A stretch of DNA of 64,000 bases from Adhaeribacter soli. GTDB lineage: Bacteria; Bacteroidota; Bacteroidia; Cytophagales; Hymenobacteraceae. Below, in pieces: positions 52,556-61,329 of the stretch (position 1 is the stretch's first letter; each line of letters opens with the position of its first letter). The DNA lies in assembly GCF_008727925.1 (NCBI RefSeq), contig NZ_VTWT01000003.1:1-64000 (forward strand), read 5' to 3'. Made by a program: the position numbers and the translations under genes. Below the pieces are notes generated by a model, which was not told where the DNA came from, did no database searches, and was given only the letters and a program-made list of their open reading frames with translations.

Positions 52556-52600
52556 GGAATTTGGAAATTTGAAGATTTGGAAATGGTTTCAGGATTCCAC
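52556..52600. repeat. Short ATTTGGAA tandem-like run
   Basis: GATTTGGGAATTTGGAAATT followed by TGAAGATTTGGAAATG, degenerate repeats in the leader of the rhomboid gene. No function is seen. Confidence 0.4.
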
Positions 52601-52892
52601 TGTCTGCTAACAGGCCAAGACAAAATACTTACCACAACCGGTTTTATGCAATATGTGTAACCCTCCCCTCCTACTTATCGCAAAACCTGGTATGCAGCTT
52701 TTTCCGAAGTATTTCGGGAGCGATAGTGAGGTATCTTGTTGGCGTGCGGTAGAAACGTTTCTGCAACCAGCCGACAAGTTGTTTCGCTGGGGCTCAACAT
52801 GATAGAAATTTCAGGTTACAGCAGAAACAAAGGGTTACGGGTTCCACCTCAAAAAAACTATCAACAATTTAACCATTTAACAATTAAGTCAT

Positions 52893-53867
52893 TTAATTAT
52901 TGCGTTCCATCAGGCTTAGTGCCAGCGCGCGCAAATACTCTTTCCGTTCCTTAGGCGCATTTACGTGCTCAAGGTGCTCCAGGGCTTCGTGGAAATAATG
53001 GTTTATTTTGGCTTCGGTTTTGGCTTTAATATCCAGCAGATCATAAATAGCCGTTACAGCTTTTACTTTTTCCGCCGGATTTGCTACCATTTTGCCAAGC
53101 CAGTTGTGGAGTTCGGTGCGGTGCATTTCGTTGGAATCTTCCAGTGCCGTTAAGAGCAGGAACGTTTTCTTATCGGAAAGAATATCGCCGCCAACCTGTT
53201 TGCCAAACTGGGCTGCATCGCCGTACACATCTAACAGGTCGTCGCGGAGTTGGAAGGCGATCCCGGTCTTTATGCCGAATTCCTTCAGGTTCTTTCTATC
53301 TTCTTCCGAAGCATTACCTAAAACGGCGCCTAATTCCAACGCAAAACCCAGAAGCACCGCCGTTTTAAGCGTAATCATTTGCAGGTATTCGGGAATGCTC
53401 ACGTCGGTACGGGTTTCGAAGTTCATATCCAGTTGCTGACCTTCGCAAACTTCGGCGGCACATTTGGAGAACAGCTTAAGCACTATCGGCAAATGGATGG
53501 GCTGCACGCCGAGGAATAATTCGTAGGCTTTTACCAGCATCACGTCGCCGCTGAGAATGGCGGTGTTGGCGTTCCATTTTTCGTGCACGGTTTCCTGGCC
53601 GCGGCGTAAGGGTGCCTGATCCATGATGTCGTCGTGCATGAGGGTGAAGTTGTGGAAAACCTCTACGGCAGCGGCCGGCAATAATGCTTTATCTACTTCA
53701 TCTTCAAATAAATGATGTGCCAGCACGGTAAGCAACGGCCGGATGCGTTTTCCGCCCAGGTCCATGATGTAGCGGATAGGCTCATACAATTCAGTCGGCT
53801 CATCGCCGTAATTAATTGTGGATAAAGTCTGCGCGATCTTCTCCGAAAAAGTAGCTATGGGAATCAA
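52893..53867 (-). CDS. Trans-type polyprenyl diphosphate synthase
   Basis: The protein is 324 residues, normal for the family. The GGKRIRPLL region, first Asp-rich motif LMHDDIMDQAPLRRG, GQQLDMNF and second motif FQLRDDLLDVYGD with KKTFLLLTA are all present. It condenses isopentenyl diphosphate onto an allylic primer to give long-chain diphosphates (octaprenyl/solanesyl-type) for menaquinone. The chain length cannot be fixed by eye. It lies upstream of the rhomboid gene and downstream of rnr in a conserved neighbourhood. Confidence 0.9.
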   Translation of the reverse strand: MIPIATFSEKIAQTLSTINYGDEPTELYEPIRYIMDLGGKRIRPLLTVLAHHLFEDEVDKALLPAAAVEVFHNFTLMHDDIMDQAPLRRGQETVHEKWNANTAILSGDVMLVKAYELFLGVQPIHLPIVLKLFSKCAAEVCEGQQLDMNFETRTDVSIPEYLQMITLKTAVLLGFALELGAVLGNASEEDRKNLKEFGIKTGIAFQLRDDLLDVYGDAAQFGKQVGGDILSDKKTFLLLTALEDSNEMHRTELHNWLGKMVANPAEKVKAVTAIYDLLDIKAKTEAKINHYFHEALEHLEHVNAPKERKEYLRALALSLMERNN

Positions 53868-54028
53868 AACGTAAAGCTGGATTTGGTGCTGCCGCTAAAT
53901 TACAACAGCATTCTTAGATTTCCGGAATTCTTTTGCGGGATTGGGGGAGTTTTGGTTTGGCAAAGTTTTCAAGCTGCTCGCTATATCAAATTCCGTAATC
54001 AGGGAAAGCATTTTGAGCTTCTAAATTA

Positions 54029-54059
54029 AAAAGCCGTAATCTTTATCAATTACGGCTTT
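54029..54059 (-). terminator. Possible terminator of the AT-rich orphan
   Basis: AAAGCCGTAAT ctttatcaa TTACGGCTTT stem; on the minus strand it is followed by a T-containing stretch but not a long T run. Confidence 0.5.
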
Positions 54060-54080
54060 CACTCCTAATTAACCTATCTG

Positions 54081-54371
54081 TTATCTTAAAAGATCTAAAA
54101 CACCCGCTGATACATTTGGCCGAATTAAATCTAATGAAGTACCGTAAAGATTATACATCCTTTCTGATTGTTTAGAATAATTAGATAATCCTTCAGCACC
54201 AGTTATTAGATAGCTGTAATTATCATACTTTGCTTTAATAGAGTTGATTGAAACACCTCTCAATAAAGTAGATAGTTGCTGTTTTAAATCTGCACTTAAA
54301 GTCAATCCATTTGCTCTAAGATAATTAGTAGCATAAAGCATATCTCTATCATCTTGTTCTGTCCAAGTCAT
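54081..54371 (-). CDS. Small AT-rich hypothetical protein
   Basis: The protein is 96 residues, hydrophilic, with no signal peptide (MTWTEQDDRDMLYATNYLRA ... GVLDLLR). A helical N-terminal half and a Tyr/Ser-rich middle are visible. Its DNA is visibly richer in A and T than the flanking rnr and polyprenyl-synthase genes, which is consistent with recent acquisition or an orphan gene. No family is recognised. Clean start and stop and its own hairpin terminator support it as real. Confidence 0.5.
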   Translation of the reverse strand: MTWTEQDDRDMLYATNYLRANGLTLSADLKQQLSTLLRGVSINSIKAKYDNYSYLITGAEGLSNYSKQSERMYNLYGTSLDLIRPNVSAGVLDLLR

Positions 54372-54427
54372 ATTATATTCTTTTTAATTTTATTACAGGA
54401 TCAAGTTAACTAAATTCTGAGCTAGGT

Positions 54428-56887
54428 TTAAAACCCATAAAAATCCCGGATATTCCGTTTCGTAATCGGAACGTGCGGGGCTTCGGAGCTGTCTGGAGTT
54501 TCTTCGTTGGCGCCGGAGCGTTCGGGGCCTTCGTGGGTAACGGCCGGCTTTTCCGGAATGTAGCCGCTTTTGCCTTTACGGGGTTTGGGCGCAACTTTCG
54601 CGCGATCTTCCTGCTTGCCGCGGCCAATTTTTTCGGCTTTCTTTTTCTTGCTGCGGCTTTCGTAGGTGTCTTCTTCCGGCTGCTGGAAACCGTAGTGCCG
54701 CGAATTGGTTTCGGTAACCAGATAGAGGTCTATGTTGCGATCCATCAGGTTTACGGCTTTCACTTCCACGGTAACTTCGTCGCCGAACGTGATCATCCGT
54801 TTGTTCTTCTGACCAATCACCCGGAAATTCTTCGCGTCGAGCTCGTAGTAATCGTCTTCCAGGTCGGTGAGGCGCACCATGCCTTCGGTATTGGTTTCTT
54901 CAATTAACACGTACAATCCCCACTCGGTTAAGCCAGATACAATACCTTTGAACTGACGGCCAATGGTATCCTGCATGTACTCCACCTGTTTGTACTTAAT
55001 GGAAGCGCGTTCGGCATCGGCGGCACGTTTTTCCATATCCGAAGAATGTTTACAACGTTCCTCAAATTCCTCTTTGGGCGCTGTAACGGGCTTTGCGAGG
55101 TACATTTCTATGAGGCGGTGCGCCATCATATCGGGGTACCTTCTGATGGGCGACGTAAAGTGCGAATAGTGTGGAAAAGCCAGACCAAAGTGCCCTTTCG
55201 GCTCGGTGGTGTAAATGGCTTTGGCCATGGTCCGGATGGCCAGGTTTTGCAGGATGCTTTGCTCCGGCTTGCCTTCCATTTGTTCGCCCAGGCTGTTTAA
55301 GCTTTCGGCTACGTTGTTTTCCTGGATGTTTAAGCGGTAGCCAAAACGGCCGGCAAAGTTCGAGAAGTTCTCCAGTTTTTCCGGGTCCGGGGCGTCGTGG
55401 GTGCGGTACACCATCGTCAGGCGTTCGCCTTTCTTTTTCATGTGGAAAACAAACTCGGCTACCTTGCGGTTAGCCAGCAACATAAATTCCTCGATGAGCT
55501 TGTGCGCATCTTTGCGTTCTTTCACAAAAACCTGGGTCGGCTTGTTGTTTTCGTCGAGCTTGAATTTTACTTCTACCGTTTCGAAACTGATGGCGCCGTT
55601 CTTAAAGCGTTTTTCCTTCAGAATTTTAGCCAGGCGGTTCAGGGTATGAATTTCTTCCACGTAGTCGCCTTCGCCGGTTTCGATGCGTTCCTGAGCTTCT
55701 TCGTAGGCAAATCTTCTATCGGAATGGATAATGGTTTTACCGAACCATTGCTGGTGGATGCCGCCGTTATCGTCCATTTCGAACACCGCCGAAAACGTTA
55801 ATTTATCTTCGTTCGGCCGCAAAGAGCACAGGCCGTTCGAAAGCCTTTCCGGCAGCATCGGGATGGTTCTGTCTACCAGATAAACCGACGTAGCCCGGTG
55901 GTAAGCCTCTTTTTCCAGGCGCGAATTAGGTTGCACGAAATGCGTAACGTCGGCAATGTGCACGCCAATTTCCCAGTTGCCGTTTTCCAGTTTGGTTATG
56001 GAAAGGGCATCGTCAAAGTCCTTAGCATCTACCGGGTCTATGGTAAACGTGGTGATGTGGCGCATATCGCGGCGACGGCCAATTTCTTCGTGCGTAATTT
56101 CGTCCGGAATGGCATTGGCCTCGGCTTCCACTTCCTGCGGAAACTCGAACGGCAAACCGTATTCGGCCATAATGGAATTGATCTCCGCTTCGTGCTCTCC
56201 CGCCTGGCCAAACACGCGAATTACTTCGCCGATCGGTTTTTTATCGGGGTGGCTCGGCCATTCGGTAACCTGCACCAGCACTTTATCGCCGTTCTGGGCG
56301 CCTTTAATGCCGTCCATCGGGATAAATACATCGAAGTACAGCTTTTTATAATCGGGCACCAGGAACGCAAAACGGTCGGAAACCTCGATTCGGCCTACAA
56401 TGTCTTCGCGTTTGCGCTCCAGAATTTCCAGCACTTCGCCTTCCATCTTGTCGCCGCGGCCCACGGTAACTTTCACTTTCACAAGGTCGTCGTCCATTGC
56501 AAATTTCAGCTTCTCCGTGAAAACGCGCACATCGGAGCCCAGCTCTTCCGAAATCACAAAGGCGTATTTCGGGGTAGCCAGGTCCACTTTTCCGGTCACA
56601 ATTTTGGTTTCCGGGTTAAATATGTAATCGCCGTTGTCGAGCAGCATAATGTCGCCTTCCTTCTTCAATTGCTTCAGGTGCTCGTATACCAGCTCGCGGC
56701 CGGCCTGCGTGGTTACGCTTAGCCGGCGCAGAATTTGTTTCGGGGAAAATACTTTGCCTATGTTCTTGGAGAAAATACTGGCAACGCGGTTTTTGGAAAT
56801 ATCTTCAGACAAGCCGCCTTTTTTGCTGCGTCTTGAATCTTCTTTTGGTTCTTCGGAAGCGTTTCTTCCTTTTCGGTTTCTTTGCAT
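54428..56887 (-). CDS. rnr: Ribonuclease R (RNB family)
   Basis: The protein is 819 residues. A basic N-terminus leads into a helix-turn-helix region (FSPKQILRRLSVTTQAGRE), cold-shock domains and the RNB catalytic core with TIDPVDAKDFDDALSITKL (residues about 282-300), the Asp cluster that binds Mg. RTHDAPDPEKLENF, HFTSPIRRYPDMMAHRL and a C-terminal S1 domain (about 643-709) follow. The last 110 residues are a charged, low-complexity tail (KKKKAEKIGRGKQEDRAKV), longer than in E. coli. It degrades structured RNA 3' to 5'. Confidence 0.93.
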   Translation of the reverse strand: MQRNRKGRNASEEPKEDSRRSKKGGLSEDISKNRVASIFSKNIGKVFSPKQILRRLSVTTQAGRELVYEHLKQLKKEGDIMLLDNGDYIFNPETKIVTGKVDLATPKYAFVISEELGSDVRVFTEKLKFAMDDDLVKVKVTVGRGDKMEGEVLEILERKREDIVGRIEVSDRFAFLVPDYKKLYFDVFIPMDGIKGAQNGDKVLVQVTEWPSHPDKKPIGEVIRVFGQAGEHEAEINSIMAEYGLPFEFPQEVEAEANAIPDEITHEEIGRRRDMRHITTFTIDPVDAKDFDDALSITKLENGNWEIGVHIADVTHFVQPNSRLEKEAYHRATSVYLVDRTIPMLPERLSNGLCSLRPNEDKLTFSAVFEMDDNGGIHQQWFGKTIIHSDRRFAYEEAQERIETGEGDYVEEIHTLNRLAKILKEKRFKNGAISFETVEVKFKLDENNKPTQVFVKERKDAHKLIEEFMLLANRKVAEFVFHMKKKGERLTMVYRTHDAPDPEKLENFSNFAGRFGYRLNIQENNVAESLNSLGEQMEGKPEQSILQNLAIRTMAKAIYTTEPKGHFGLAFPHYSHFTSPIRRYPDMMAHRLIEMYLAKPVTAPKEEFEERCKHSSDMEKRAADAERASIKYKQVEYMQDTIGRQFKGIVSGLTEWGLYVLIEETNTEGMVRLTDLEDDYYELDAKNFRVIGQKNKRMITFGDEVTVEVKAVNLMDRNIDLYLVTETNSRHYGFQQPEEDTYESRSKKKKAEKIGRGKQEDRAKVAPKPRKGKSGYIPEKPAVTHEGPERSGANEETPDSSEAPHVPITKRNIRDFYGF

Positions 56888-57030
56888 CTAAAATGTATCT
56901 ATACTTTTTAATCTCTTAAGTATACTGTTTTTTCTATAAAGGTTACGGTTAAGAGAATATTAAATTAAAATGGTTATTAAAAATTGCGGTGAAGGGGGAT
57001 TTTACTTCGGCTGCAAGGGCCGTTTAAGAG

Positions 57031-57062
57031 GGGTTTTAACAGGAAAATTGATAGCGTTTTCG
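57031..57062. repeat. GATAGCGTTTT-family short repeat
   Basis: GGTTTTAACAGGAAAATTGA followed by TAGCGTTTTCG; a variant of the repeat present in every gap to 61.6 kb. Confidence 0.45.
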
Positions 57063-57202
57063 CCAAGCCGCTGCCGTTTGGGGTGTGGCAGCATTGTATA
57101 AGGTTTTGGCGGGGGTTTTAGTTCAGATTTTGGATTTGAGTTTTGGAAACCGCTTTAGAAATCAACTCAAAAAGTGTTTTACAGTTTACTGTAAGTCGAC
57201 TT

Positions 57203-57688
57203 TTATTCATAACCTAATTCTTTGAACCTATCAAAACATTGTCCTTTTTCAACAGGACACAATCTCCTATTATGTGTATTTCTTTCTTCAACTATATATT
57301 TTATAGAAAAAGGTTCAGATTTGGTAACTATAGAGTCATTCTTAGCATATGTAAATCCTCCTTCAATTTCTTTTTTCTCCAACAATTCTAACCATTCCAT
57401 TTGGTATGTAATTGTAAGTGTATCATTTTTAAAGTTCCAATTGCCTGTTCTTTTTGTATTTTTTAGTTTCTGTAGCTGGTATATTATGTAGGTAGCTTCC
57501 TTATTCTTCGAAAGCGTTATATACACTGTAAAATCATTTGAAGAATCTGGGCTTAACTGATTATGAGAAAGTATATAGGTCCCGTCTATTTTTTCCTTCA
57601 TATCTTGCTCATCTCGGTGTACAAAAGTAAAAACCAAAGACAGGATTAAAATGACAATTAAAGATATAATTAGGAATATTTTCTTCAT
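57203..57688 (-). CDS. AT-rich exported or anchored hypothetical protein
   Basis: The protein is 161 residues. A strong N-terminal hydrophobic segment (FLIISLIVILILSLVFTFV) works as a signal or anchor. The body contains a lipocalin-like GTYILSHNQLS ... NWNFKNDTLTITYQ pattern and two Cys in LCPVEKGQC. It is clearly AT-richer than core genes nearby. No function can be assigned. Confidence 0.55.
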   Translation of the reverse strand: MKKIFLIISLIVILILSLVFTFVHRDEQDMKEKIDGTYILSHNQLSPDSSNDFTVYITLSKNKEATYIIYQLQKLKNTKRTGNWNFKNDTLTITYQMEWLELLEKKEIEGGFTYAKNDSIVTKSEPFSIKYIVEERNTHNRRLCPVEKGQCFDRFKELGYE

Positions 57689-57724
57689 TTTCTTTTATGC
57701 TTGTTGCCAACTATGTACAACAAT

Positions 57725-57850
57725 AAAAACGCTACCCTTTCAGGACCAAAAACTGCAGAAGCATTCTGCTCTCACAGAAACTGGCAACTTCTTTCCTCCG
57801 AGCTGGCTTTTGAAATGCTATGATTTTGGAGGGAAAAAGTGGTTTATGAC
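57725..57850. repeat. Composite GATAGCGTTTT-family element
   Basis: A unit with AAAAACGCTACCCTTTCAGG at its left and AAATGCTATGATTTTGGAGG at its right, about 125 bp apart. The two ends are related to the left and right versions of the short repeat seen elsewhere between 57 and 61.6 kb, so this may be a full-length element. Confidence 0.5.
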
Positions 57851-57883
57851 CCTGATATAATCAAGAGGTATAAAGGAATTTAT

Positions 57884-58621
57884 CTATTCTCTTGTTAAGA
57901 TTTCTTGCTTTATCCCATTTATGTAAGGACAGCTATAATTTATTAAAAGGTTATCCCCATTTCTCCATTTTATCCAACCAGTCTTTATTTTATGTTTTGG
58001 TTTTTCTGGATCTTCATTTAAATAAACTATTAGAAAAATTTCAACCCAATCTCCACTCACCGACCTTATTCGGAAACATTCTGGTCCTGAGTATTTTATT
58101 GATTTTGACTGTTCAGTAGGTTGACGCCTAATGGGTTGATTTGAAGCAGGAAGCCTGGAAATTGAGCGTTGTCGTTTTAGATGATCTTCCCAACTTAAAT
58201 ATTTAGTAAACTTGCTTTTTCTAAGCCAATAAGTTTGGCCATTTTGATTATTAACTATTACTTCATACCATCCCTTTGTCTGTTGCTTGAAACGAAGTTC
58301 CAAGGAAAAACCAGATTGTTCTGGCTTTAGCCATTGAGATTCATTCCATTCCCCTTGTTCATTTAGGGACAATATGCCCCACCAAATCCTTTTTGGCTCC
58401 TGGTGGTTGGTTACTCCTACTGTTGTCGGCAATATATCTCCAAGAATTTTAATTGTTTTCGTTGCCTTTATATCGGTTGTGTCAGGATAAAATTCTAAAA
58501 TACGTCCATTTTCGCAATCAATAGAAACAAGCCCCTTACCTAAAGGTGTTTGTCCAAATAAATCCAGAGTGGCTAAGAAGAATAAGTTCGCTAGTAATAG
58601 TTTCAAATGACTTTTGCTCAT
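57884..58621 (-). CDS. AT-rich exported hypothetical protein
   Basis: The protein is 245 residues with a signal peptide (LLLANLFFLATLDLFGQ, cleavage about residue 23). The body is rich in aromatic residues, with WGILSLNEQGEWNESQWL and GWYEVIVNNQNGQTYWLRKS, which resembles an SH3-like or other small beta domain; this is only a suggestion. AT-rich like the preceding orphan. The two genes are read in the same direction and separated by the composite repeat. Confidence 0.55.
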   Translation of the reverse strand: MSKSHLKLLLANLFFLATLDLFGQTPLGKGLVSIDCENGRILEFYPDTTDIKATKTIKILGDILPTTVGVTNHQEPKRIWWGILSLNEQGEWNESQWLKPEQSGFSLELRFKQQTKGWYEVIVNNQNGQTYWLRKSKFTKYLSWEDHLKRQRSISRLPASNQPIRRQPTEQSKSIKYSGPECFRIRSVSGDWVEIFLIVYLNEDPEKPKHKIKTGWIKWRNGDNLLINYSCPYINGIKQEILTRE

Positions 58622-58705
58622 AGCTGCTTTAGATATGTACTGCTATTTATTCAAATACAACAAGACGGACATACACAATTTAACAAAAGTAAATTGAAAA
58701 AGCAT

Positions 58706-58736
58706 TAAAAACGCTATCCTTTCAGCCCCAAAAACT
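58706..58736. repeat. GATAGCGTTTT-family short repeat
   Basis: AAAAACGCTATCCTTTCAGC followed by CCCAAAAAC, in the gap between the orphan gene and the VOC gene. Confidence 0.6.
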
Positions 58737-58761
58737 CCCAATTAAGCTTTTTCTGTATCCT

Positions 58762-59205
58762 TCAAAGTTGTTGCGCCAAACCGATCAGAATTCCTTCGTT
58801 GCTGCGAATGTAGCAGAGCCGGTAGGTGTTTTCGTACTGCACAATTTCGCCAACGAGCTGCGCGCCGTGTTTCAGGAGCCTGGCAACCAGCTCGTCGAGG
58901 TCCTGAACGGTAAACATAACCCGCAGATAACCCAAGGCATTTACCGGCGCCGTGCGGTGGTCGGCAATAACAGCCGGGTTTACAAACCGCGAAAGCTCCA
59001 GGCGGCTGTGGCCATCGGGCGTAACCATCATCGCAATTTCAACTTTCTGGTCGCCAAGCCCGGTAACCCGGCCCGCCCATTCGCCTTCTATGGTGGCGCG
59101 CCCTTGCAGCGTCAGGCCTATTTCCGTGAAAAATGCGATAGCGTTATCTAAGGATTCTACCACGATGCCCACATTGTCCATCCGAAGTAATTTATTTTCA
59201 GGCAT
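58762..59205 (-). CDS. VOC-family protein
   Basis: The protein is 147 residues. The VOC first half (DNVGIVVESLDNAIAFFTEIGL) and second half (LRVMFTVQDLDELVARLLKHGA ... LCYIRSNEGILIGLAQQL) are complete, with a central GLGDQKVEIAMMVTPDGHSRLEL. The His and Glu residues are suitable metal ligands. Possible roles are glyoxalase-type, dioxygenase or fosfomycin/bleomycin-resistance-like; the sequence does not decide. Confidence 0.82.
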   Translation of the reverse strand: MPENKLLRMDNVGIVVESLDNAIAFFTEIGLTLQGRATIEGEWAGRVTGLGDQKVEIAMMVTPDGHSRLELSRFVNPAVIADHRTAPVNALGYLRVMFTVQDLDELVARLLKHGAQLVGEIVQYENTYRLCYIRSNEGILIGLAQQL

Positions 59206-59229
59206 TGCTTTGTATGGTTTGGTTTAGTT

Positions 59230-59268
59230 GAAAACGCTATGGTTTTGGAGGGGAAAAGTGGTTTTAAT
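59230..59268. repeat. GATAGCGTTTT-family short repeat, right-end type
   Basis: AAAACGCTATGGTTTTGGAG followed by GGGAAAAGTGGTTTT; the sequence after the core matches the right end of the composite element at 57811-57850. Confidence 0.55.
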
Positions 59269-59273
59269 GGCCT

Positions 59274-59420
59274 TTACGGCTTTATTTTAACGATCTTGTC
59301 TTCTTTTAGAATAACAAGCTCGCTGTTCATTTTCCTTTTAAACTCGATAAGCTTCTCATAAACCTTGTCCATTCCTTCCAGGATCTTGGTCTGGTTAGAG
59401 GTTCTTTTATTTTTCGCCAT
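59274..59420 (-). CDS. 48-residue basic protein overlapping the zeta-kinase gene
   Basis: An ATG at 59420 lies inside the end of the zeta-like gene (14-base overlap). The 48 residues (MAKNKRTSNQTKILEGMDKV, YEKLIEFKRKMNSELVILKE, then DKIVKIKP) are Lys-rich and helical, with no signal. The overlap indicates translational coupling with the kinase gene. It could be a partner or antitoxin of that protein, which is only an inference. Confidence 0.5.
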   Translation of the reverse strand: MAKNKRTSNQTKILEGMDKVYEKLIEFKRKMNSELVILKEDKIVKIKP

Positions 59421-59991
59421 TGTTGTAGCTTTTTAATTTGCTGAATTTGATTTCATTTAAGATGCTTATCTCGGTCGCCAGTGTCTTTTCGGCAATGAGG
59501 TCAGGTTTGCCTTCGGAATTATCAAAAATCATCACCTCGTCTGCAATTGCTATATAGATCTCAAATAAGTTTTTAATACCGTTTAAGTATCTACGTTTAA
59601 TTACGTGCGTTTCGATATTGTGCCCGCCTTCTAAAACCCGGGTTCTTACGCGTTCAATGGCTAGGTCAACATTTTGCAGCCAGAAGAACAATAAAGTAAC
59701 AGTATACCCTTGCTGCTGTGCCTGAAGGACTTTATGCTTGTAGCTTTTGGTGGCTAAAGTAGTTTCGAAAGCGAAGTTTACATTATTATCAAGCAGTTTA
59801 TTTATCCGGTGAAGCATAATTCGCCCTGCTTCAAATGAAACCGTTTCTGGCTGGAAAGGCGATAAACCTTTGGCAATTTCGTCGGCGTTTACAAATTCTT
59901 TACAATTCAGAATTTCAGGCAAAATGGTAAAAGAGGCCGTAGTTTTCCCGGCTCCATTACAACCTGCTATTATGTAAAGATTCTTCTCCAT
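59407..59991 (-). CDS. Zeta-toxin-like ATPase/kinase
   Basis: The protein is 194 residues. A P-loop GCNGAGKTTASF (residues about 9-20) is followed by FVNADEIAKGLSPFQPE and NFAFETTLATKSYKH. The later RVRTRVLEGGHNIETHVIKRRYLNG carries the Arg-rich lid motif. This matches the zeta-toxin and predicted ABC-type ATPase (COG4185) group. Zeta toxins phosphorylate UDP-N-acetyl-sugars; many chromosomal relatives are not proven toxins. A 48-residue gene overlaps its end. No epsilon-like antitoxin precedes it. Confidence 0.8.
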   Translation of the reverse strand: MEKNLYIIAGCNGAGKTTASFTILPEILNCKEFVNADEIAKGLSPFQPETVSFEAGRIMLHRINKLLDNNVNFAFETTLATKSYKHKVLQAQQQGYTVTLLFFWLQNVDLAIERVRTRVLEGGHNIETHVIKRRYLNGIKNLFEIYIAIADEVMIFDNSEGKPDLIAEKTLATEISILNEIKFSKLKSYNNGEK

Positions 59992-60028
59992 TTCTTAAAG
60001 ATACGCAATTACAGAATTTTACTCATTA

Positions 60029-60058
60029 GAAAACGCTATCCTTTCCGCCCCAAAACTC
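60029..60058. repeat. GATAGCGTTTT-family short repeat
   Basis: GAAAACGCTATCCTTTCCGC followed by CCCAAAA. With the adjacent 60076-60168 fragment it mirrors the repeat plus gene end at 61564-61707. Confidence 0.6.
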
Positions 60059-60075
60059 ACTTCTATTAAAACAAT

Positions 60076-60168
60076 CTAACCCCTCAACCGCTTCCGGGTA
60101 TTCTTCAAATCGCCTTCGGGAATGGTCTGAATTAGGGCGCGGGTGTAATCGTTTTGGGGTTGGTTGAA
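60076..60168 (-). pseudogene. Duplicated 3' end of the ABC ATPase gene
   Basis: Thirty codons ending in TAG at 60076 ([30 protein letters not shown]) match the last 30 codons of the gene at 61614-63410 ([30 protein letters not shown]), 22 of 30 identical by eye. No upstream part of that gene is present. The homology stops abruptly, 20 bases before the terC stop codon. Confidence 0.75.
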
Positions 60169-60188
60169 AGACTTAAAGGAAATTATGA

Positions 60189-61127
60189 TTATCCCTCCCG
60201 TTCACCGGCTTTATTTTCTCTTCTGGTTTTAATAAAAGATAATACCACGCTAACAATCAAAATCAACGCGATGACAAGCAGGGAAATAAAGGTAGGAATC
60301 TTGAAAACATCAACTAAGGTCATTTTTAAGCCTACAAATATGAGTATGACGGCAAGTCCGTAAGATAGATAAACAAAGCGATCTACTACATGGGCAAGGG
60401 CAAAATACATAGAACGAAGCCCCAGAATGGCAAAAACGTTCGACGTATATACGATGAATTGATCCTGGGTGATGGCAAGTATAGCCGGAATACTATCTAC
60501 TGCAAAGATCAGGTCGGTGGTTTCGATCAGAATAAGCACCAGGAACAGCGGGGTTGCGTATTTCTTGCCGCCCAGCTTTACAAAGAATTTATCCCCGTGC
60601 AATTGGTCTGTAACTGGCATTATTTTTCGGAAGAACTTTATAACCGGGTTTTTCTCCGGCTCTATCTTGGCATCCTTCTCGGTAAACATTTTATAACCGG
60701 TATAGATCAGGAAAATGCCGAAAATGTAAATGCTCCAGTGAAATTTCTGGATCAGGGCAACGCCAGCAAAAATAAAGATCACGCGCATTACCAGCGCCCC
60801 GAGAATACCCCAGAACAGGATTTTATGCTGGTAGATAGCCGGTATCTGGAAGTAGCCGAAAACCAACACAAACACGAATATATTGTCTATACTTAGTGAT
60901 TTCTCGATCAGGTAACCCGTTAGAAATTCTATTGCTTTGGGTTCACCAAACCAGTAATAAATAAGGCAGTTAAAAACCAGGGCAAGGCTGATCCAGACGC
61001 CAGTCCAGGTAAGTGCTTCTTTCACAGATACCACATGCGCCTTCCGGTTAAATACGCCCAGGTCAAGAGCAAGCATCAGCAGTACAAATACATTAAACCC
61101 TATCCAGAATGTAGCATTAACTTCCAT
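60189..61127 (-). CDS. TerC-family membrane protein
   Basis: The protein is 312 residues with seven or more transmembrane helices. The first has family residues (FNVFVLLMLALDLGVFNRKA), then EKSLSIDNIFVFVLVFGYFQI (two segments of Asp and Glu residues in membrane helices) and ETTDLIFAVDSIPAILAIT. Family members, including Alx and MeeF/MeeY, are metal exporters, often of Mn2+, and the protein tolerates oxyanions in tellurite-linked forms. No yybP-ykoY riboswitch-like leader is seen. It is bracketed by homologous copies of the ABC-ATPase 3' end. Confidence 0.9.
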   Translation of the reverse strand: MEVNATFWIGFNVFVLLMLALDLGVFNRKAHVVSVKEALTWTGVWISLALVFNCLIYYWFGEPKAIEFLTGYLIEKSLSIDNIFVFVLVFGYFQIPAIYQHKILFWGILGALVMRVIFIFAGVALIQKFHWSIYIFGIFLIYTGYKMFTEKDAKIEPEKNPVIKFFRKIMPVTDQLHGDKFFVKLGGKKYATPLFLVLILIETTDLIFAVDSIPAILAITQDQFIVYTSNVFAILGLRSMYFALAHVVDRFVYLSYGLAVILIFVGLKMTLVDVFKIPTFISLLVIALILIVSVVLSFIKTRRENKAGEREG

Positions 61128-61299
61128 AAGTATTCTCTTTTAGTAATTAACAAACCAAAGTGTGTAGCAAGCTTATTCTGAAAAAGGATATCCCAGATGC
61201 GCTAACTATAATAGGTGAATAAGTCCCTTTAGCTGGTTTCAGTATTACGGATTAACGGATTTTCTAACTATTTACCAAAGCATAGAACTAAAGCTTTAG

Positions 61300-61329
61300 A
61301 AAAACGCTATCCTTTCAGCTCCAAAAACT
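61300..61329. repeat. GATAGCGTTTT-family short repeat
   Basis: GAAAAACGCTATCCTTTCAG followed by CTCCAAAAAC, in the gap between terC and the 66-residue gene. Confidence 0.6.

Noticed and set aside
57651-57860. Plus-strand open frame of 69 codons between the two orphans
   Set aside because: It crosses the composite repeat and has no usable start context; the repeat family explains the sequence.
60169-61327. Manganese (yybP-ykoY) riboswitch before terC
   Set aside because: The minus-strand leader at 61128-61260 has none of the conserved loop sequences, so the link of TerC to such a switch in other phyla does not carry over.
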